A stretch of DNA of 64,000 nt from Candidatus Peregrinibacteria bacterium GW2011_GWC2_39_14 (lineage in GTDB: Bacteria > Patescibacteriota > Gracilibacteria > UBA1369 > UBA12463): contig LBWJ01000005.1 in NCBI GenBank assembly GCA_000993595.1, positions 1 through 64,000 of the forward strand. The letters are read 5' to 3'. Positions 1 to 7,583 of this stretch are shown piece by piece. Numbering within the stretch: position 1 is the stretch's first letter; every line of letters begins with the position of its first letter. The notes beneath the pieces were generated by a model. The model did no database searches, was not told the origin of the DNA, and saw only the letters and a program-made list of their open reading frames with translations. Both the position numbers and the translations under genes were made by a program.

Positions 1-285
1 GAAAAGGATGAATATATCGCTGATTTAAACAAAGCCGCCAAGGAAAGCACAAAGTACTCCAAAGATCTTGAAAAAAGCGTTAAGGATAAGGAGGAATATC
101 TCAAAGACCTTGAAAAAAACATAAAAGAAAAAGATAATTACATCCTATCTCTAAAAAAAGACCTGGAATTAAAAGAAAAAGAGTTAAATACAACTACGAA
201 AGACCTCGAAGGAAGAAAAGCCTACATAGACGATCTTTGGAAAAATAGACTGAAAAAAAGATTAAAAATTAAATACTATAAATAA
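1..285 (+). CDS. C-terminal part of a coiled-coil protein (5' end outside window)
   Basis: Frame 1 is open from the first base to a TAA at 283-285 and gives about 94 residues, almost all charged, with repeated units of the type KDLEK..KDKEEYL and KDLEKNIKEKDNYI. This heptad-like pattern predicts a long coiled coil; the last residues are very basic (KKRLKIKYYK). The start lies before the window, so the family cannot be named. It ends 6 bases before the next gene, a glycosyltransferase, so it is probably the tail of a polysaccharide-island enzyme, such as a methyltransferase or glycosyltransferase with a coiled-coil C-terminus. That role is inference from context. Confidence 0.7.
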   Translation, partial: EKDEYIADLNKAAKESTKYSKDLEKSVKDKEEYLKDLEKNIKEKDNYILSLKKDLELKEKELNTTTKDLEGRKAYIDDLWKNRLKKRLKIKYYK

Positions 286-291
286 ACGCCA

Positions 292-2808
292 ATGGAAAAC
301 AATGAACTTAATATTTGCATAATATTTTCAAAAAATTATCTGGCTTTCGCACGCAATTTAACAAAAAATTTCTTACATTTTCACCCAAAATCAAAAGTTT
401 TTGCATTATTAGTCGATGAATTAAAAGACGAATTTGATCCGCAAAAAGAACCGTTTGAACTTATAAAAATAGAAGAATTAAATATTAAAAATTTAAAATC
501 TTTTACATTCAAATATAACGTAACAGAGCTAAACACAGCCGTAAAACCATATTTCATTGAATACCTATACAACAAACATCCGGAAATAAATAAAATATGT
601 TATTTCGATCCGGACATTCATTTTTATAAAACAATGGCGGAATTAAGCCAACTTCTCGATAAGCACAATTTCGTCGTGACTCCACACACAACGTCACCTA
701 TCCCGGAAGACGGATGCAGCCCTTCGGAAGTCGATTTATTGCTTTCGGGAAGTTATAACCTGGGGTTCATAGGGACACGCAGAAACGAAGAAACGTTCAA
801 AATGCTCAAATGGTGGCAAGAAAGATTGTATGATAAAGCCGTAAACCGCATAGAAAAAGGGCTTTTTACGGACCAAAAATGGATGATTTTATTGGATAAT
901 CTTTTTGATGACGTTTATGTATTGCGAGAGCCTGGCTATAACGTTGCATATTGGAACCTGCACGAACGAAGTAATATAACAAAAATTAACGAAGAATATT
1001 TTGTTAACGGAAAACCTCTATATTTCTTTCATTTCAGTGGATTTCCAATGAATGAAATGGAATTAGTATCAAAATATCAAACGCGACATCACTTAAGCAG
1101 GTTAAACCCTACAATTAAAGAACTGTTTGAGGGCTATAAAGAAGGAACTATAAAAAATGCCTTTGAAGAAACTAAAAAATGGACTTATGCATATGGATTT
1201 TTCGAAAACGGGGTAAAAATATCAGATATATTTCGCGCTTTGTATTGGGATAGAAAAGATTTACAAAAAAAATTCGAAAATCCATATAAAACAGAACACA
1301 ATTCATTCTTAGAATGGCTTATGCAACCGGCAAGAAAAGACTCAGTTATAACGAATCTGATGGAATATACGTACAATTTTCGTGAAGATGTGAAAAGGTT
1401 TTATCCGGACATCTGGGGAAAAGATCAAATGAATATATTTCACTGGGCGTATAACTCATTTAGAAATGAATATAAGTTTGACGCTTATTTCTCAAAAAAT
1501 TGCACAATAGAACCATCGAAAAAACACACAAGAATCAACAAACATATTATATTGGCAAAAATTTCAGAATTAATAAAAAAATTAACGGGACCAAAAGGGC
1601 ACGCATGGTTTTACAGACAATTTTTAAAATTTCAAGAATTTAAAAAAAGAAGAGGCGAATCTAAAAAAAGCAAAACATTCCTAAGGTCTATTGAAAACCA
1701 AAAAAAACCATTCGGCGTAAATATAATTGGCTACATTAATGCGGAATCGGGCGTCGGAGAAGGAGCAAGAGGTATAATAAGAGCAATAGAAACAAGCGAA
1801 ATACCGTTCAGCTTATATAATATCGACCAAGCATGGACGCGCACCGAAGACAAAACCTACACAAATTTTTCGAATCAATTACCCTACGATATAAACATAC
1901 TGGTCGCAAACGCAGATCAAATTCCATACATAATTAGAGATATTGGACCGGAAAAATTTACCAACAAATATACGACAAGTTTTTGGGCTTGGGAATTAAC
2001 AAAGTTCCCGGAAAAATGGCAAGATCGCTTCAATTATGTAAATGAAGTGTGGACAATGTCCACCTTTTGCTTAAATGCAATCTCGGAAAAATCCACCGTT
2101 CCAGTCGTAAATACACCAATACCGATTGAATTTGATGTTGATGCAAAATATACACGAAACTATTTCAAAATCCCTGAAAATCAATTTGTATTTTTATTTT
2201 GCTTTGACGGATTATCCCTTATAGAAAGGAAAAACCCATTTGCTGTTGCTAAGTCCTTTTCAAAAGCTTTTGAAAACAAAAACGATATTTTATTAATAAT
2301 AAAATGCCATAATGCACAACCAAATCAGCTGGAAGAACTTAAAAACGATCTAAAAAATTGTAATTATAAAATCATTCCAGACTATATGAACAGAGAAGAA
2401 ATGCTGGGATTATTTAATTGCATGGACTGTTTTGTGTCATTACACAGAGCGGAAGGCTTTGGATATAGTATCGCGGAAGCTATGTATCTGGGGAAACACA
2501 TAATAGCAACCGGCTGGTCGGGAAATCTTGATTTTACAAATACAACAAACAGCCACCTTGTTAATTACAAAATGATCGAAATAGAACATAACGTCGGACC
2601 TTATGAAAAAGGAAATCTATGGGCTGAGCCGGATATAGACCATGCGGCAAAAACAATGCTTAACGTCTACACAAATCGCGATAAAAACATTGCAAAAAAA
2701 GGACAAGAATACATAAAAGAAAATTTTAGCAAAAAAACATTGGCGGAAAGATTTAAATCAAGAATATATCTGATAAAAGAGATAATGGAAAAAGCAAAAA
2801 TTAAGTAA
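292..2808 (+). CDS. Two-domain glycosyltransferase (GT-A-like N-terminus + GT4-type C-terminus)
   Basis: An 838-residue cytoplasmic protein with two catalytic-looking halves. Residues 1-290 resemble a nucleotide-diphosphosugar transferase fold: the N-terminal strand NICIIFSKNY, and a YFDPDIHF segment near residue 104 that could be the metal-binding DxD motif. Residues about 475-830 are a GT-B glycosyltransferase of the GT4/group 1 type. They have an acceptor-side glycine-rich segment GYINAESGVGEGARG and a donor-side HRAEGFGYSIAEAMYLGK motif, which supplies the E-x7-E pair. The middle (290-470) is unassigned. No signal peptide or membrane segment is seen. It sits first in a run with two sugar-nucleotide genes and lacks a Shine-Dalgarno sequence. 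It probably adds two sugars to a surface glycan; donor and acceptor are unknown. Confidence 0.85.
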   Translation: MENNELNICIIFSKNYLAFARNLTKNFLHFHPKSKVFALLVDELKDEFDPQKEPFELIKIEELNIKNLKSFTFKYNVTELNTAVKPYFIEYLYNKHPEINKICYFDPDIHFYKTMAELSQLLDKHNFVVTPHTTSPIPEDGCSPSEVDLLLSGSYNLGFIGTRRNEETFKMLKWWQERLYDKAVNRIEKGLFTDQKWMILLDNLFDDVYVLREPGYNVAYWNLHERSNITKINEEYFVNGKPLYFFHFSGFPMNEMELVSKYQTRHHLSRLNPTIKELFEGYKEGTIKNAFEETKKWTYAYGFFENGVKISDIFRALYWDRKDLQKKFENPYKTEHNSFLEWLMQPARKDSVITNLMEYTYNFREDVKRFYPDIWGKDQMNIFHWAYNSFRNEYKFDAYFSKNCTIEPSKKHTRINKHIILAKISELIKKLTGPKGHAWFYRQFLKFQEFKKRRGESKKSKTFLRSIENQKKPFGVNIIGYINAESGVGEGARGIIRAIETSEIPFSLYNIDQAWTRTEDKTYTNFSNQLPYDINILVANADQIPYIIRDIGPEKFTNKYTTSFWAWELTKFPEKWQDRFNYVNEVWTMSTFCLNAISEKSTVPVVNTPIPIEFDVDAKYTRNYFKIPENQFVFLFCFDGLSLIERKNPFAVAKSFSKAFENKNDILLIIKCHNAQPNQLEELKNDLKNCNYKIIPDYMNREEMLGLFNCMDCFVSLHRAEGFGYSIAEAMYLGKHIIATGWSGNLDFTNTTNSHLVNYKMIEIEHNVGPYEKGNLWAEPDIDHAAKTMLNVYTNRDKNIAKKGQEYIKENFSKKTLAERFKSRIYLIKEIMEKAKIK

Positions 2809-2817
2809 CGATTTAAC

Positions 2818-3651
2818 ATGTCTGTTTTAATTACAGGAGCAAGCGGATTTATAGGCAAAAAACTAATAAAAACGCTAAAGGGCGGTCTTAAGCCAAAAAG
2901 TTTAGATATTGACTTAGAAATTCCGAAAAAATTTGACTACAATCAAGTCAAAAAAAATGATTTCATAATTCATTTAGCCGCAATTTCATCTCCGGATTTA
3001 TGTGAAAAAAACTATAAATTGGCTTATAAAATAAATGTAAAAGGAACTTCATATTTTATACAAAAATGCCTTCAAAAAGGCGCGAAAATACTATTCTTCT
3101 CGTCAGATACGGTTTATGGAGAAACAAAAAACACTTGTGCGGATGAACTTTCAAAACCGCATCCATTAGGAAAATACGCAAAAACAAAACTTGCCATAGA
3201 AAAGAAATTCCAAAAAGAAAAAAATTTGAAAATATTCAGATTATCTCTTGTATTCGCGAAAAACGATAAATTCACGACATATATAAATGACTGTTCCAAA
3301 AATAAAAAACCTGCTGAAATTTTTAATACATTTTATAGAAACGTTATTTATATCGAAGATGTTTTATGCGCAATAAGAAAATTGATAAAAAAATTCAACA
3401 AATTTGATAATCAAATTTTCAATATTTGCGGAGAAAAACTGCTTTCAAGGCAAGATTTAGCTTATTTATACAAAAAAAACATAGATAAGAATTTAAAAAT
3501 AAAAATAATAAAACCACCAAAAGAATTTTTAAAAATTCGAGCAAAAAAAACTCACATAAAGTCTTTATACTTTAAAGAGCTTCTCGGAAAAACCCCAATG
3601 AGCATTGAAAAAGCAATGAAAATAGAGTTTAATAAAAACGCTAAAAATTAA
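2818..3651 (+). CDS. NAD-dependent epimerase/dehydratase/reductase (SDR, RmlD/Rmd-like)
   Basis: A 277-residue extended short-chain dehydrogenase. The N-terminal GASGFIG loop binds NAD(P); a SSDTVYGE segment supplies the catalytic Ser/Thr; and YAKTK near residue 120 is the Tyr-x3-Lys pair. The C-terminal substrate-binding region is short, as in sugar-nucleotide reductases rather than full-length epimerases. It lies 9 bases after the glycosyltransferase and 9 bases before a GDP-sugar 4,6-dehydratase. The likely role is therefore reduction of the 4-keto product of that dehydratase, as Rmd does for GDP-rhamnose or DmhB for GDP-6-deoxy-heptose. The exact substrate is inference; the SDR fold is certain. 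Confidence 0.85.
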   Translation: MSVLITGASGFIGKKLIKTLKGGLKPKSLDIDLEIPKKFDYNQVKKNDFIIHLAAISSPDLCEKNYKLAYKINVKGTSYFIQKCLQKGAKILFFSSDTVYGETKNTCADELSKPHPLGKYAKTKLAIEKKFQKEKNLKIFRLSLVFAKNDKFTTYINDCSKNKKPAEIFNTFYRNVIYIEDVLCAIRKLIKKFNKFDNQIFNICGEKLLSRQDLAYLYKKNIDKNLKIKIIKPPKEFLKIRAKKTHIKSLYFKELLGKTPMSIEKAMKIEFNKNAKN

Positions 3652-3660
3652 CAACAATTT

Positions 3661-4674
3661 ATGGAAAAGAAAAAAGCCTTAATAACGGGTATAACGGGAA
3701 TGGTTGGATCTCATTTAACTGATTTTTTACTTGAAAATACAGATTGGGAAATATATGGCATGTGTAGGTGGAGAAGTCCAATGGACAACGTCGAACACCT
3801 AACAGGCAGAATCAATAGAAAAGACCGCGTATCGTTACTATATGGTGATCTAAACGACTTTGGATCGCTTCTATACGTTTTAAAAGAATCAAAGCCGGAT
3901 TACGTGTTCCATTTAGCCGCACAAAGTTATCCAAAAACAAGCTTTGAATCACCAATTGAAACGCTTAATACAAATATACTTGGTACGGCAAAACTGCTCG
4001 AAGCAATACGAAAACTGGATATGTCTCCTATAATTCACGTATGTGCATCATCTGAAGTCTTTGGAAGAGTACCAAAGGAAAAATTACCAATTCATGAAGA
4101 CGTAAATTTCCACCCGGCTTCTCCTTACGCAATTTCAAAAACCGGAACGGATTTGATAGGAAGGTTTTACGCCGAAGCATATCAAATGAAAATAATGACA
4201 ACACGCATGTTTACGCACACAGGCCCAAGACGAGGCGACGTTTTTGCAGAATCAACATTTGCGAAACAAATAGCTATGATAGAAAACAACTTATTACCAC
4301 CGATTGTAAAAGTCGGAAACATCAAATCACTTCGCACATGGGCAGACGTCAGAGACGCTGTAAGAGCTTATTACATGCTCGTCACGACAAATCCAATATC
4401 GGGTGAATATTACAATATTGGCGGAACGTACACGTGCACAGTTGAGGATATGCTTAAATTTTTACTTAGCATTTCGACTCGAAAAGATATAAAAATTGAA
4501 ACCGATCCTGAAAGATTAAGACCTCTCGATGCCGATCTTCAAGTGCCGGACACGTCAAAATTTCAAAAACATACAGGCTGGAAGCCTGAAATACCGTTTG
4601 AAAAAACGATGACAGACTTATTGAATTATTGGCGAGATAAAGTCAAAAAAGGTCACACTTTTTGGAACAGATAA
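3661..4674 (+). CDS. GDP-sugar 4,6-dehydratase (GDP-mannose or GDP-mannoheptose)
   Basis: A 337-residue extended SDR. It shows GITGMVGSH for NAD(P) binding, HLAAQSYPKTSFESP (typical of GDP-mannose 4,6-dehydratases), CASSEVFG, the catalytic YAISK, and RMFTHTGPRRGDVFAES, which matches the GDP-binding part of the Gmd family. The reaction is conversion of a GDP-hexose or GDP-heptose into its 4-keto-6-deoxy form in the cytoplasm. The next genes, on the other strand, make GDP-D-glycero-D-manno-heptose, so this enzyme may be a DmhA-type heptose dehydratase rather than a plain Gmd. The sequence alone does not decide. The early RWRSPMDN segment differs from the textbook Gmd RRSS segment and fits such a variant. 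Confidence 0.85.
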   Translation: MEKKKALITGITGMVGSHLTDFLLENTDWEIYGMCRWRSPMDNVEHLTGRINRKDRVSLLYGDLNDFGSLLYVLKESKPDYVFHLAAQSYPKTSFESPIETLNTNILGTAKLLEAIRKLDMSPIIHVCASSEVFGRVPKEKLPIHEDVNFHPASPYAISKTGTDLIGRFYAEAYQMKIMTTRMFTHTGPRRGDVFAESTFAKQIAMIENNLLPPIVKVGNIKSLRTWADVRDAVRAYYMLVTTNPISGEYYNIGGTYTCTVEDMLKFLLSISTRKDIKIETDPERLRPLDADLQVPDTSKFQKHTGWKPEIPFEKTMTDLLNYWRDKVKKGHTFWNR

Positions 4675-4689
4675 GTTCAACAAAAAAAA

Positions 4690-5238
4690 TCACCTGTTAA
4701 TTATTTCAACAGCTTCTGTCAGGTTTTTTGCGCAAAAGTCAGCTTCGACAAACGCTTTTTTATTATCACTATCTTGCCCGGTTAAAACAAGAATAGTCTT
4801 ACAACCAACCTTTTTACCCGCCAAAATATCCGACAACTTATCCCCTATTAACCAACATTTTTTTAAATCGAGATTAAAATCTATTTCGGCTTTTTTAAGC
4901 ATACCAACATTAGGCTTCCTGCATCTACATGCTTTTTTATATTTTTTAACAACTCCTTCCGGATGATGCGGACAAAAATAAACATTATCTATTTTAACTT
5001 TATAGCTCTTAAACCGCTCAATCATCCACTTCATCAAAATATTATAATCTCTTTCGGCATACAAACCTTTGGCTATACCAGCCTGATTCGTAATTATTAT
5101 TTTTTTAAAACCAACGGGAATTTTCTTTAAAGCCAAGAAAACATCACGATAAAATTCGACATCTTCAATTTTATAGACATGATTTTTATCTTTGTTGATA
5201 ACCCCATCGCGATCTAAAAAAACAGCTCTATTTTTCAT
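4690..5238 (-). CDS. gmhB: D-glycero-D-manno-heptose-1,7-bisphosphate 7-phosphatase
   Basis: HAD-superfamily phosphatase of the HisB-N/GmhB type, 182 residues from the chosen start. It shows the nucleophile motif FLDRDGVIN, the motif II strand IIITNQAGIAKG, the zinc-binding loop CPHHPEG...CRCRKP (Cys/His ligands typical of GmhB), and the motif III/IV segment WLIGDKLSDILAGK. It removes the 7-phosphate from heptose 1,7-bisphosphate. An ATG at 5262 would add eight residues. I chose the ATG at 5238 because the protein then begins MKNRAVFLDRDG, as in the family. It overlaps the end of gmhA by 11 bases and ends with TGA, proof that UGA is a stop here. Confidence 0.92.
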   Translation of the reverse strand: MKNRAVFLDRDGVINKDKNHVYKIEDVEFYRDVFLALKKIPVGFKKIIITNQAGIAKGLYAERDYNILMKWMIERFKSYKVKIDNVYFCPHHPEGVVKKYKKACRCRKPNVGMLKKAEIDFNLDLKKCWLIGDKLSDILAGKKVGCKTILVLTGQDSDNKKAFVEADFCAKNLTEAVEIINR

Positions 5239-5800
5239 AAAAAGCCTTCTCAACAAGTTCACAAATAATGTGTATTATTAAAATATGGGACTCCTGTATG
5301 CGTGGTGTTTCTTTGGAAGGAACGTTAAGCGATAAATCGCAGCATTCTTTCATTTTACCACCGCCCTCACCCGTTAGCCCAATTGAATACATGGTTTGCT
5401 TTTTAGCACACTTTAAAGCCTCCAAAACGGCCTCTGAATTTCCGGAAGTACTTATCGCAAATAAAATGTCCCCGGGGCCTCCAAGAGCCTCAATTTGTCT
5501 CGAAAAAACGGTTTTAAAACTATAATCGTTCGAAATTGCAGTAACAATGGAAGAATTCACAGTTAAAGCTATTGCGGGTAGAGCCTTCCTTTCAAGCTTA
5601 TATTTGCTTACCAACTCTGCGGCAAAATGCTGACTATCGGATGCACTTCCGCCACAACCGCATATTAATATTTTTTTGCCCTTTTTAAGCGAAAAAATAA
5701 TTTTACTTGCCGATTGTTCTATTTTCTCGATAAGCGTTTCTGGAAACGATTCTTTCACCCGAACGCTCTCTCGAATACAAGATTGTATTATTTTTTTCAT
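5228..5800 (-). CDS. gmhA: Sedoheptulose-7-phosphate isomerase
   Basis: A 190-residue SIS-domain protein. The CGCGGSASDSQHFAAEL segment is the GmhA signature, followed by FAISTSGNSEAVLEAL and the C-terminal motif RIQESHILIIHIICELVE with the Gln, Glu and His used in catalysis. It converts sedoheptulose 7-phosphate into D-glycero-D-manno-heptose 7-phosphate, the first heptose step. It lies in the middle of the minus-strand run hddC-hddA-gmhA-gmhB. Its start overlaps the end of hddA by about 98 bases in a different frame, which is long for such an overlap and suggests a C-terminal extension of hddA. The assignment is firm. Confidence 0.94.
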   Translation of the reverse strand: MKKIIQSCIRESVRVKESFPETLIEKIEQSASKIIFSLKKGKKILICGCGGSASDSQHFAAELVSKYKLERKALPAIALTVNSSIVTAISNDYSFKTVFSRQIEALGGPGDILFAISTSGNSEAVLEALKCAKKQTMYSIGLTGEGGGKMKECCDLSLNVPSKETPRIQESHILIIHIICELVEKAFYEK

Positions 5801-6845
5801 AATTTGAAGAATGCCAAGCTATTAAACCTTCGTGATCAAATACAAAAGAAACCTCTTTAAGACCTAGCTCAAGAGCTTTTTTAAGAACATACAATTTTTT
5901 ACCGGGAAAGCAATAAAAAATTAGATGACCGCCGCCGCCGGCTCCGGTAACTTTGCCCCCTATTCCACCAACTTTTTTCAATTCACTATAGACGTAATCA
6001 ATCTGTTGATTCGTAATTTGACCACTAAATTTCTTTTTAGCCCGCCATCCGGCGTCCAAAATCTCCCCTATTGAATTTATATCGCCACGAAGCAAAGCGT
6101 ATTTGGCAACAGTCGCCAGCTCCTTTGTTTCATGAAGGGCATCAAGAGAATCCTTATTGATACTTATATTTTTAATTTGCTCATCGATAATATCACCCGA
6201 GTCCTGACGCTGACCAATGTTAAGCAAAAGAAGATTAGATTCAAGCTCCAATATATAATCTCGCTTCAAATTAAATGAATTCACTTTAACAAAATCATTA
6301 CCTTTAAATTCTATATGATTTATACCACCAAAAACAGAAATATACTGGTCCTGCCTACCTCCGGGATTTTTAACTTTTTCCCTTTCAAGGTAATAAGCAA
6401 GCTCAGCGGCATCATAATTATCAATCCTATACTCTTTTGCCAATTTATTAAAAATACCAATAACGCTTGCAAACATTGAAGCGGAGCTACCAAGCCCGGA
6501 TCTCGGCGGAATTTCACAACTTGTATAAATTTCAAAACCTTTACCATGCTCTTCAAAAAAATATGGACGATTTTCTTTAAAATATAAAATTACCGACTTT
6601 ACAAGGTCCAATTGACCATCAAGTTTTATCTCGGAAATATCATTAAATTCAAGCCTTAAACCCATATCAAGCGAATCAAGAATTATTTTATTATCATCGC
6701 GCGCAATAAACGTTGAATAAGCATATCTATTTATAGCCGCACTAACCACAGCGCCACCATAATTTTCAGTATATGGACTAATATCTGTACCGCCACCCGC
6801 GAAACTAATTCTCACCGGAGCTCTTGAACGTATCACTAATGACAT
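5703..6845 (-). CDS. hddA: D-glycero-D-manno-heptose 7-phosphate kinase (GHMP family)
   Basis: A 380-residue GHMP kinase. It begins RAPVRISFAGGGTDISPY, a near-signature for HddA, and has the ATP-binding loop PPRSGLGSSASMFAS near residue 113 and the C-terminal motif GGKVTGAGGGGHLIFYC. It phosphorylates heptose 7-phosphate at O-1, giving the 1,7-bisphosphate that GmhB then uses. It overlaps the end of hddC by 41 bases and the start of gmhA by about 98 bases. The last 30 or so residues (rich in R, E, S and N) lie beyond the usual HddA end and are read through the gmhA start. They may be a recent extension caused by loss of an earlier stop. Confidence 0.92.
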   Translation of the reverse strand: MSLVIRSRAPVRISFAGGGTDISPYTENYGGAVVSAAINRYAYSTFIARDDNKIILDSLDMGLRLEFNDISEIKLDGQLDLVKSVILYFKENRPYFFEEHGKGFEIYTSCEIPPRSGLGSSASMFASVIGIFNKLAKEYRIDNYDAAELAYYLEREKVKNPGGRQDQYISVFGGINHIEFKGNDFVKVNSFNLKRDYILELESNLLLLNIGQRQDSGDIIDEQIKNISINKDSLDALHETKELATVAKYALLRGDINSIGEILDAGWRAKKKFSGQITNQQIDYVYSELKKVGGIGGKVTGAGGGGHLIFYCFPGKKLYVLKKALELGLKEVSFVFDHEGLIAWHSSNYEKNNTILYSRERSGERIVSRNAYRENRTIGK

Positions 6846-7506
6846 TTTTGACCTTATAAAATTCTTTAGCGAACTGATTATAGGTTTTTATGGTACCAAT
6901 ATCAATAAAATAACCTTTTTGAATTTCGTAAGCAAAAAGGCCGCTTTTAATTCTAAAAAAAACATCATCCTCAAGTGACGATTTGCCTCTCGGGAAAAAC
7001 GCAAACATGCGCTTATCCATAAGATAAATACCATTGTTTATATAGCCGGTTTTGACGTCACTGGAAGACTTAAAATCAACGATACGCCATTTTTTATCAA
7101 ACTTTACAAAGCCGGAGCTTTGTTTCCTTATACAATTTGAAACACCTACAACGCATAAAGCATCACGCTTCTTATAGAATTGTCGCAAATCATTCAGGTC
7201 TACCTCACGAAAAGTATCTCCATTAACGACAAAAAAAACATCTTTAAGGATTTTCCTAGCTTTAAATAAAGCCCCGCCGGTACCCAAAGGCACATCCTCT
7301 TTCGAATAATTAATTTTCACTCCAAATCTCTTCCCATTGCCAAAATATTTAATTATCTTTTCCTTTAAATATCCGACGGATAAAACAAATTCATTAATAC
7401 CCTGCCCCTTGTAATACTCGATCAAATACTGCAAAAAAGGCTTATTATCAAAAACAAGCATAGGTTTTGGAATATCTTCCGTTAAACAAAGAATAAGCAT
7501 TTGCAT
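6805..7506 (-). CDS. hddC: Heptose 1-phosphate guanylyltransferase, signature loop missing
   Basis: A 233-residue nucleotidyltransferase of the HddC/RmlA type. The body is well kept: LTEDIPKPMLVFDNKPFL, PLGTGGALFKAR and VVNGDTF (with the metal-binding Asp). The N-terminus, however, reads MQMLILCLTEDIPKPM, whereas family members carry a G-G-x-G-T-R-L loop just before the LT-x-D-x-PKP segment. That loop binds the nucleotide phosphates. No upstream start or other frame restores it. It would attach GMP to heptose 1-phosphate as the last step to GDP-heptose, and it is the first gene of the minus-strand heptose run. It may be inactive, reassigned, or affected by a sequence error. Confidence 0.8.
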   Translation of the reverse strand: MQMLILCLTEDIPKPMLVFDNKPFLQYLIEYYKGQGINEFVLSVGYLKEKIIKYFGNGKRFGVKINYSKEDVPLGTGGALFKARKILKDVFFVVNGDTFREVDLNDLRQFYKKRDALCVVGVSNCIRKQSSGFVKFDKKWRIVDFKSSSDVKTGYINNGIYLMDKRMFAFFPRGKSSLEDDVFFRIKSGLFAYEIQKGYFIDIGTIKTYNQFAKEFYKVKNVISDTFKSSGEN

Positions 7507-7528
7507 AAAATCATTGTAAAGGTCTTTT

Positions 7529-7557
7529 TATATATTTCAAATAAATACTTGATACAA
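7529..7557 (-). promoter_or_regulatory. Candidate promoter for the heptose operon
   Basis: On the minus strand a TTGTAT box (7557-7552) is followed after 17 bases by TATATA (7534-7529), about 22 bases before the hddC start at 7506. Both boxes are near the sigma-70 consensus and the spacing is ideal. Base composition here is very AT-rich, so a chance match is possible. Confidence 0.4.
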
Positions 7558-7583
7558 TAACGACAAAAAGATAAAATCCAATC

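Noticed and set aside
5239..5262. An earlier ATG for gmhB
   Set aside because: It would add eight residues with no counterpart in the family, inside gmhA.
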